Below are positions 57,001 to 64,000 of a stretch of 64,000 nt of DNA, piece by piece. The DNA is from Lathyrus oleraceus (lineage: Eukaryota; Streptophyta; Magnoliopsida; Fabales; Fabaceae). The position numbers and the translations under genes are program-made. How positions within the stretch are numbered: the first letter of the stretch is position 1; every line of letters starts with the position of its first letter. The stretch lies in the NCBI RefSeq assembly GCF_024323335.1, contig NC_066579.1, forward strand, positions 354,027,400 to 354,091,399. Direction: 5' to 3'. The notes beneath the pieces were generated by a model. That model was not told where the DNA came from. It did not search any database and saw only the letters and a list, made by a program, of their open reading frames with translations.

Positions 57001-58806
57001 GTTTTCAGGTTGACCAACAAATGACCAATGAGACCAATTCTTTTTGATTGAGCTTGCTTAAATATCATTGACTAACTTGTGTGTTTTGTAGGGAGATTGG
57101 CTCACATTCCTTAAGCCTTGTGCCTTGCACATCCATTTGCTTCTGATTAATCATTGATATCTGCTTCCTTTTGCTTTAATCTTGAAGTTGCATACTAACA
57201 TCTGCTTGACTGTTTCAGGAGCTTTTTAGTTGCTCAGTTCCTTGTGAACTTTTGCTTTGCTTTGCTTGTATAAGCAATTTGCATTGAGGTATATTTCTAA
57301 ACTTCATGTAGTCTGGAAGACCTGGCCTGTTACTTGGCCAGGCAACTGTCTGAAGTCCTCCTTAAGAGGCAATGTTTGTGATTGTTTAATTTTGTCCTTG
57401 CATAGAGTCAAAGACCTCCTAAGTGAAGAGGCAATTGGCAGAACCCAAGGGATATGCAACCTATCCCCTGCTATTCAGTGTGTCATCTGCTTTGCTCACA
57501 CCACTGTGTTGATGCATTGCAGATACAAACCCAAGATCTTGTACAATTGTACAGTTGAGTCAGTTTCAAATGTGTAGAAGGGTCCCCACTTTCTAAACCC
57601 ACACATTCTTGTCTTAAGCTCTCCTAGGCCAGGGATAAGAGCTGTGAAGTCTTATCTTCACTCACCTTTCATCTGCTTCACCTTAGCCCCTCAATGGCAA
57701 GGTTAAGAGCACATTCACCCAGTTCCAGAGGTTTGTTTGTTGAGGTCGACATGACCCCTCGACTAAAACCTAACCCTTGTTTGAGCCACTTGCTTGTGTA
57801 TAGTGTGTGCTATCTGTGCTTGTACGTTTGTTTGACTTGCTTCCTGTGCAAGTTAGGGTTAGTTTAGACTTGCTTCCTGTGCGAGATAGGTTCTGCTTGG
57901 CTTGCTTCCTGTGCAAGTTAAGTGTGTGTGTGGCTTGCTTCCTGTGCAAGTCATCTCTAGGATAGACTGGCTCCCTGTGCCAGTTAGCTAGAAACCTTAA
58001 CTTAGGGATGATTTTGCATGATAACATCTAGGCTCGAGTCGTAGTCTCCCTAGTTGTGTCTCCCTCTGTTATCTGGTTAGGCTAGTCCTTTATCCCTCCG
58101 TAGGGGAACTACGTCGCCCTGATCCTCATACCAGATGAGGTACGTAGGCAGGAGATGAGCTGATCTCTCCGGGCGCCCGAGTCTTTGTTTTGTCCTGTTG
58201 TGTGCTTGGAAGCTGATGTAAGTCCATCGAGTGGCAGTTAGGTTCCAGTGTGCGTGTGTTTTGGTTCGGATGCTGACGTAAGCCCAGTGATTGGCATTCA
58301 GGCTCCACGTTTGCCTTTGCCTGTGTTTGTTTGTGTGCGTGTCAGCCGAGCTACGAATGCTCTGATTCTTCTTTCGTCCAAGAAGATACGTATGCATAGG
58401 ATGAGATATCCTAGCGAGCATGTGTCGTTTCCCCGGTCCGAACTACTTCGACTCTGATGTCTATGCCTGATAGACTAAGTAGGCCCAGGATGCGGTATCC
58501 TGCCGAGTCAGTTTCAGTCTTGTTTGTTTTCTTGTGTCTCTTTCAGCCAGTGTGTGTGTGTGAGCAGTGTTTTAGCAACCATTTTCCTTCCTATTGTGCG
58601 TGGATCCCGTCGAGTACGACGGATGCGTAGGGGTGCTAATACCTTCCCTTCGCATAACCGACTCCCGATCCCATTCTCTTTAGTCGCGAGACCATGTCTT
58701 TTCCAGGTTTACTCTGAGCGTTTCCTTTCCCTCTTTTGGGATAAATAACGCACGGTGGCGGCTCTGTTGTTCTTCGTTTCCCGCCGGTTTTTCGCGTAAT
58801 GCGACA
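54026..58806 (+). repeat. 3' LTR of element G (4781 bp)
   Basis: Direct repeat of 41164-45943 with an extra T near 54812 and roughly 15 substitutions. It ends GTAATGCGACA followed by the CTGAG duplication. Hairpins corresponding to 44970-45123 lie at about 57833-57986. Confidence 0.95.
58104..58513 (+). other. Candidate structured RNA module, three copies in 3' LTR of G
   Basis: Same as 45241-45650, with no change seen in paired positions. The AGTA hairpin follows at 58607-58622. Confidence 0.68.
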
Positions 58807-58811
58807 CTGAG
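58807..58811. repeat. Target site duplication of composite element G, right copy
   Basis: CTGAG, matching 39027-39031. It overlaps the coding sequence of the Ogre F pol. Confidence 0.9.
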
Positions 58812-59555
58812 CAGCACCATGTCAAAATTTCTCTTATAAAGCACGTCGCCATTGAGGTAGAAACTTCTTGATAATCTCCTCAAAGTCTTCTTATCTTTCA
58901 CAGATGCCCCAGGTGGGTAAATCTGGCTTTGAAGGAAACACTTGATGTCATAGTACCATGGCTTATCATCTTTTACTTCTTCTACTACAAATACATGAGT
59001 TGGTCTGTCCAAGCGCATCATAGTGATATTGGGAACTTCATTCCAAAGTCTTACCACAATCATTGAAGCAAGCGTAGCAAGAGCATCTGCCATCCGATTC
59101 TCATCTCGAGGAATATGATGGAAGTCAACCTCAGTAAAAAATGTTGAAATCCTCCTCGCATAATCCCTATATGGTATGAGGCCAGGCTGATTCGTTTCCC
59201 ATTCACCCTTAATCTGATTAACAACGAGGGCCGAATCACCATAAACATCGAGGTGTTTGATCCTAAGATCAATGCACTCCTCCAATCCCATAATACAAGC
59301 TTCATACTCAGCCATATTATTCGTGCATTTGAAAGTTATCCTTGCTGTAAAAGGAAGATGTGTGCCCTGAGGAGTAATAATCACTACCCCAATACCATTT
59401 CCATATTGATTTACAGCGCCATCAAATACCATACTCCATCTGGAACCAGGCTCTGGCCCTTCATCAAGCGTAGGCTCATCACAATCTTTCATTTTCAAAT
59501 ACAAAATCTCCTCGTCTGGGAAGTCATACTGAACTGACTGATAATCCTCAATCGG
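58812..59555 (-). pseudogene. Ogre F second RNase H (Tat-type) domain
   Basis: Tat elements carry an extra RNase H between the usual RT-RNase H and integrase. The catalytic layout is visible: VFDGAVNQYGNGIGVVI (Asp), CTNNMAEYEACIMGLEECI (Glu), DVYGDSALVVNQIKGEW (Asp) and IPRDENRMADALATLAS (His/Asp end). The linker LRRLSRSFYLNGDVLYKRNF leads to integrase and is cut at 58812 by element G. Upstream, a TAG at 59556-59558 separates it from the RT-RNase H frame. Confidence 0.88.
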
Positions 59556-61170
59556 CTAATGTGCCAGGTGGTCTGCCAAGATACTACCCTTAATAGCCTT
59601 TTGAGCTCGATACTCAATATCATACTCAGATAACAACATCTGCCAACGGGCAATCATCCCAGTTAAAGCAGGCTTCTCGAAGATATACTTGATTGGATCC
59701 ATTCTGGATATCAACCAAGTCGTATGATTCAACATATACTGACGTAAGCGCTTAGCAACCCAAGTCAAAGCACAACATGTTTTCTCAAGCATTGAGTATC
59801 GAGACTCACAATCAGTAAACTTCTTACTCAAATAATAGATGGCATACTCTTTCTTTCCTGATTTGTCCTCCTGACCCAGGACACAACCCATTGAGTCTTC
59901 AAGAACTGTCAGATACATAATCAATGGTCTCCCTTCCACCGACGGAGACAGGATCGGAGGTTCAAACAAATACTCTTTAATACAATCGAAAGCTTTCTGG
60001 CAATCCTCGGTCCAATCATGGGGTTGATCTTTCCGGAGGAGCTTGAATATCGGCGCACATGTGGCAGTCATGTGGGATATGAATCTGGAAATGTAATTCA
60101 AGCAGCCAAGAAAACCTCAGACTTGCTTCTCAGTTTTGGGCGCAGGCATCTCTTGTATTGCTTTGACCTTGCCAGGATCAACCTCAATACCTCTTTCACT
60201 AACGACGAAGCCCAATAGCTTGCCGGAACGGACTCCAAATGTACACTTGTTGGGATTCAGACGAAGCTTGTACTTCCTCAAACGCTGAAAAAGCTTCAAC
60301 AGGTGTTCTACATGCTCAACTTCCGTCCTTGACTTAGCGATCATATCATCAACATATACCTCGATTTCCTTATGCATCATATCATGAAACAAGGTAGTCA
60401 TAGCTTGTTGATACATGGCTCCAGCATTCTTCAAACCGAAGGGCATCACTCGATAACAGAATGTTCCCCAAGGTGTGATGAATGTTGTCTTCTCCATATC
60501 CTCGGGTGCCATTTTGATCTGATTATATCCGGAAAATCCGTCCATAAATGAGAAGACATTGAATTTAGCTGTATTATCTACCAACATATCAATATGTGGT
60601 AGTGGAAAATCATCTTTCGGACTAGCTTTATTCAAGTCTCTATAGTCCACACACATTCGGACTTTTCCATCTTTCTTAGGCACGGGCACAATATTGGCCA
60701 CCCACTGAGGATACGTAGAAGTCACCAGAAACCCCGCATCAATTTGCTTCTGAACTTCTTCTTTGATCTTTACTGCCATATCGGGATGAGTTCTTCTGAG
60801 CTTTTGCTTCACAGGCACACACTCAGGCTTCAAAGATAGGAAATGTTGCACGATATCGGTATCTAGACCAGGCATGTCTTCATATGACCAAGCGAAGACG
60901 TCAACATGTTCTCGTAGCAACTCAATCAACCCCTTCTTAACAGATTCTTCCAGGAGTGCCCCAATCTTCACTTCTCGCACACAATCTTTAGACCCCAAGT
61001 TGACTGCTTCCAGATTCTCAAGATGCAGCTGAATGATCTTCTCTTCATGCTCAAGTAGACGGGTAATCTCGTCAGGAATCTCTTCAACATCATCTTCTTC
61101 CACCTCAAATACAGGGAATTCAAAGTTGGGAGATGGTGTTGGATCATTATGTTCAATGGGTTTGATCAAC
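59556..61170 (-). pseudogene. Ogre F reverse transcriptase and first RNase H
   Basis: The exon probably begins at 61170 after the splice acceptor. An acidic stretch (FEVEEDDVEEIPDEI) precedes RT. RT shows VPKKDGKVRMCVDYRDLN, FSFMDGFSGYNQI (first catalytic Asp), PFGLKNAGAMYQQAM, and EVYVDDMIAKS (YVDD). A TGA at 60117-60119 interrupts after KTEKQV, then GCLNYISRFISHM continues in frame. RNase H follows: PLIMYLTVLEDSMGCVLG (Leu and Glu occupy the region where the catalytic Asp is expected), YYLSKKFTDCESRYSMLEKTC and YDIEYRAQKAIKGSILADHL. A TAG at 59556-59558 ends it. Apart from two stops the frame is intact. Confidence 0.9.
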
Positions 61171-61431
61171 CTGCATAATGATTTTGGATATAAAAAGCTT
61201 TTAGAATTCAAACAAAGCAAATCATTATGCAGATGAAAAGATTGATTTTATTCTTATTTTTAGGGTTTTATGTGATCACCAATTTCATGCAAAAAGCAAA
61301 AAGGGAAAATAATTGGAAAAACAAACATTTAACATGAATTTATTGAATGAAAATATCATTGTATTTATGCGCCAACAATGTCATCACTTCTCCTTTTGGC
61401 ATGGGAGAAGGGTTTTCAAACATAATGAACA
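61171..61431 (-). other. Probable Ogre intron between protease and RT regions
   Basis: Ogre elements are known to splice an intron out between protease and RT. Here an AT-rich gap ends with TTATGCAG/GTTGATC (acceptor AG at 61171-61172). A donor-like GTAATG lies near 61430 on the minus strand. The protease-side frame ends in stop near 61432. Confidence 0.6.
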
Positions 61432-62634
61432 TTACTTTGACTTATGGATAACTGTTGGAATATCCACAGCGACCCAATTATTGCAGATCCCTCCAGGGAT
61501 GATGAAGTTTCCAGCATCCTCTTCGTCCTCTTCCAAAATGGCATCGGCCTCTTCATCCTGACCAGTGTGGATGAAACCTCCACTCTTGAACAAACCTTGC
61601 TTGTTGAAGACCCCAGAAGAATAGCCTATGCCAGCCCGGGACTTGTTGTCTTCTAACTCAATCATTTGCCCCAATCCAGCAGTTGCACCATGCTCAATGG
61701 CTAACTTTGCATCTTTGTAGGAAGCAAATGAGGGAGTTCTCTTCTCAACAGGCTCAACAATAGTTAAAGCTTGGAACGGAGTTCCAACTTCATCCTCAGA
61801 ATCTATGTATGATAAGGAAGATAAATGGCTAACCAGGAGAGCCTTTTCTCCCCCTACCACCACCAGCTTCTTATTCTTTACAAATTTCAATTTCTAGTGT
61901 AGGGTGGATGTCACGGCACCTGCCTCGTGAATCCATGGTCTGCCTAGGAGACAGCTATACGATGGGTGAATGTCCATGACCTGGAAGGTAATCTGGAAAT
62001 TACTTGGTCCGATTTTGACCGGGAGATCAACCTCACCGATCACAGTTTTGCGAGACCCATCGAAAGCCTTCACAACTACCCCACTCTGCCTCATGGGAGG
62101 CCCCTGATATGACAACTTCGCGAGAGTGGTCTTTGGCAATACATTCAATGATGACCTAGTGTTTACCAACACATTGGACATGGCATCGTCCTTGCAGCTC
62201 ATAGATATATGTAATGCCAAGTTATGGTCTCTTCCCTCCTCGGGGAGATCAGAGTCACAAAAGCTCAAATTGTTACAAGCAGTGATGTTTGCAACAATGC
62301 TATCAAATTGTTCTAGCGTGACATCGTGATCTACGTACGCCACATCCAACACCTTCTGCAGAGCTTCTCGGTGTGGTTCTGAATTCAATAGTAGTGATAA
62401 CACAGATATTTTGGATGGCGTTTGTAGAAGCTGGTCTACAACGTTGTACTCGCTTCTTTTGATGAGCCTCAGCATCTCATCACAATCTTCTTTCGTATTG
62501 CCACTCGGGCCAAAAGAAGCAGGAGTTTTCAACATGGAGGCGGGCTTAGCAACAAGTGCCGGATTCAGAGTGCTCACAGCATTCCCCATCGGGCGTTCGA
62601 CAAAATCAGCGTCAACACTTTCTCGAGCATCAGC
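61432..62634 (-). pseudogene. Ogre F protease and downstream linker
   Basis: The frame continues from gag past a TAG at 62635-62637. The protease core reads LVNTRSSLNVLPKTTLAKL, where the family has Asp-Thr-Gly at the catalytic position; here it is Asn-Thr-Arg. Flap-side residues SYSCLLGRPWIHEAGAV are kept. A TAG at 61894-61896 follows, then the linker KLKFVKNKKLVVVGGEKA, ATAGLGQMIELEDNKSRAG and an acidic EADAILEEDEEDAGNF end at 61432. The protein would be inactive as a protease even if the stops were suppressed. Confidence 0.88.
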
Positions 62635-64000
62635 CTAGGGCTTCAACGGAGCTGAAAATACACGACCGATTCGGGTCAAACCACTGACGTCAGCAATGTT
62701 TACAACAGACGAAGAGGGAAAGGGCACCTCTTTCCCAATTTCCACTGCTACAACATTGTAGCGATAAGGAACCGCCTTCTCGGAGGAGTACGATACAGGG
62801 TCGGCTGGCTTGATAGTCAGAGTTGGAGAAACCTTCTGTTTGCTACCATCATACTTGATGACAACAAGCTCAGGTATCCGGAATACCGGAGAAATTACGT
62901 TGACTTCGAACTCATCTTCGTCAACATTTCTATTTTGAAGGATCTCGATGACTCCCTCGTCCAACATCTCTTGAACATCTCTGCGCACCTGGCGACATCC
63001 TCTCTGATTGACAGAACAGACTCTGCATCTATCATGGTCATGCTCATAATGGCTATAATCACACAGCAAGCGATGCAACTCGACCAGCGATTGCCGGATA
63101 CAACTGACGTATTTAACTTTGTATTTGCTAGGGCAGCCCTGGACCATATTGATAGATTTCCCATGCCCGGGCAATGGGTTCTTCTTCACATTCGGGTCTA
63201 CGTCCTCGAAAAACAAAATACCGCTTTTCACAAGGTCTTGCACCTTGGTCTTCAAGGGATAACAATTCTCCACATCGTGTTCGGGAGCACCAGAATGATA
63301 TACACAATGAAGCTCAGGCTTGTACCACCATTGGGGGTTAGCAAGTACGGCGGGAGGGTCTCGCGGAGTGATTAACTTTCTATCGATCAGAGATGGATAG
63401 AGTTCAGCATAAGTCATCGGAATTGGATCAAAGGTGACCCTCTTCCTCTCATAGCTGGTGTTGGCATTGTTGTTGTTATTTCGAGGCTGGTAGGCCTACT
63501 GTTGTGGACGTTGTTGTTGTTGCTGATATTGTTGAGTTTGCGGTTGTTGATAATGTTGAGCTTCCTTGAAAGCAGGTGCTATATGAGCCACCTGATGCTG
63601 ATTATTGACTGGGCGAGCAATCTTCCTCTTCACAGAGGGTCTTCTCTTGACATGGGAAGACACAACATGTGCCTCTCTCTCTTTCTTCTTTGCAAAATTC
63701 CACATCTCTTTGCTGAAGAGCCTTCCTCTCGAGTTAAACGTCCTTCACGGACCCCTTCTTCCAATCTCATCCCCATATTCACCATCTCGGTGAAGTCTGA
63801 GGGAGTACTGGCTATCATCCTTTCGTAATAAAATGAGCTCAAGGTCTTCAAGAAGATCTTGGTCATCTCTTTCTCCTCAAGGGGTGGCACTATCTGAGCT
63901 GCCAATTCGCGCCATCTCTGGGCGTATTCTTTGAAGGTCTCTTTCTCTTTATGGGACATCGTCCTCAACTGATCCCTATCCGGAGCCATATCCACATTAT
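62635..64000 (-). pseudogene. Ogre F gag, C-terminal part
   Basis: It enters from the right edge in the capsid region (MDMAPDRDQLRTMSHKEKE, EYAQRWRELAAQIVPPLEE), closely matching gag of element A. A frameshift near 63690-63705 moves to the frame with NFAKKKEREAHVVSSHVKRR and a Gln-rich tail. A TAG at 63496-63498 follows, then MTYAELYPSLIDRKL and the knuckle-like CVYHSGAPEHDVENC. Further on, QRGCRQVRRDVQEMLDEGV and VISPVFRIPELVVIKY lead to the TAG at 62635. Confidence 0.88.

Larger units (their letters stand above)
39032..58806 (+). mobile_element. Element G: composite three-LTR Ogre insertion
   Basis: The order is LTR fragment (39032-39631), 43-bp filler, 3'UTR copy (39675-41163), full LTR (41164-45943), PBS, eroded internal region, 3'UTR (to 54025), full LTR (54026-58806). 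The outer ends are canonical TG and CA flanked by CTGAG, so the whole block behaves as one insertion into Ogre F. The segment 39675-45943 repeats as 52537-58806 almost exactly. The two full LTRs differ at about 15-16 positions by eye. Confidence 0.9.
36320..64000 (-). mobile_element. Element F: Ogre-type element, split by composite element G
   Basis: On the minus strand from the right edge the order is gag, protease, a likely intron, RT-RNase H, second RNase H, then (after G) integrase and 3'UTR. Joining 58812 to 39031 across a single CTGAG restores a continuous pol frame, confirming nesting. Two RNase H domains mark the Tat lineage. Both LTRs are outside the window or lost; the 3'UTR is cut at 36320 by element E. 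Confidence 0.92.

Noticed and set aside
58680..58810. Apparent extension of the second RNase H ORF into LTR sequence (to 58680)
   Set aside because: The frame crosses the G insertion boundary at 58807-58811; the extension is LTR antisense, and the true continuation is at 39031.
1..64000. Search for host genes, tRNA or rRNA genes
   Set aside because: Every protein-like frame with recognisable domains belongs to a retroelement, and no tRNA cloverleaf or rRNA segment was recognised by eye. A tRNAscan-SE and protein search would be decisive.

Overview
The window looks like intergenic heterochromatin of a large-genome legume, most likely tribe Fabeae (pea, vetch, lentil, grass-pea). This is an inference from giant Ogre (Ty3/gypsy, Tat lineage) retrotransposons with 4.7-4.8 kb LTRs, the arginine-tRNA-type primer site TGGCGACTCTGCTGGGGA, Athila elements of the Cyclops/Calypso kind, and hypervariable tandem repeats in Ogre 3'UTRs. 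I see no host protein-coding gene, tRNA or rRNA gene. Nearly every base can be assigned to nested, broken LTR retrotransposons.

Layout. Element A (1-9016, minus): Ogre 5' LTR, PBS, ORF1 and gag, running off the left edge. 9017-9308: PPT and 3'UTR of an abutting Ogre. Element B (9309-13737, plus): Athila with LTR, PBS, gag, protease, cut off at the start of RT. 13738-14456: Ogre LTR start and 3'UTR fragments (minus), then a TA microsatellite. Element H (14548-17719, plus): first 3.2 kb of an Ogre LTR, inverted relative to A. Element C (17720-33607, minus): Athila with 3' LTR, env-like ORF and pol, split by element D (25109-32537, minus), a Ty1/copia element with matching 1355-bp LTRs and a CTTTT target duplication. 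Element E (33608-36319, plus): 3'UTR satellite, PPT and LTR of another Ogre. Element F (36320-64000, minus): Ogre 3'UTR, integrase, two RNase H domains, RT, protease and gag, split by composite element G. Element G (39032-58806, plus): a three-LTR Ogre insertion with a CTGAG target duplication.

Function. Nothing here appears able to transpose alone. Polyproteins are broken by stops, frameshifts and deletions. Two elements (D and G) have nearly identical LTRs but gutted pol genes, so they probably moved using enzymes supplied in trans. G keeps one open 430-codon frame from which capsid and protease appear to be missing.

The strongest unexplained signal is RNA-like. The downstream part of the Ogre LTRs (A, E, G) carries short hairpins and a roughly 75-nt repeated, possibly pseudoknotted module whose paired positions change together between copies. 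It also carries a second PBS-like 10-mer 44-66 nt inside the LTR end. Other recurring themes are palindrome arrays in three unrelated element families, CAG-to-TAG-type nonsense codons in F, and tRNA-like CCCCAGCAG words in the G 3'UTR. All identities and counts are by eye; no alignment was run.
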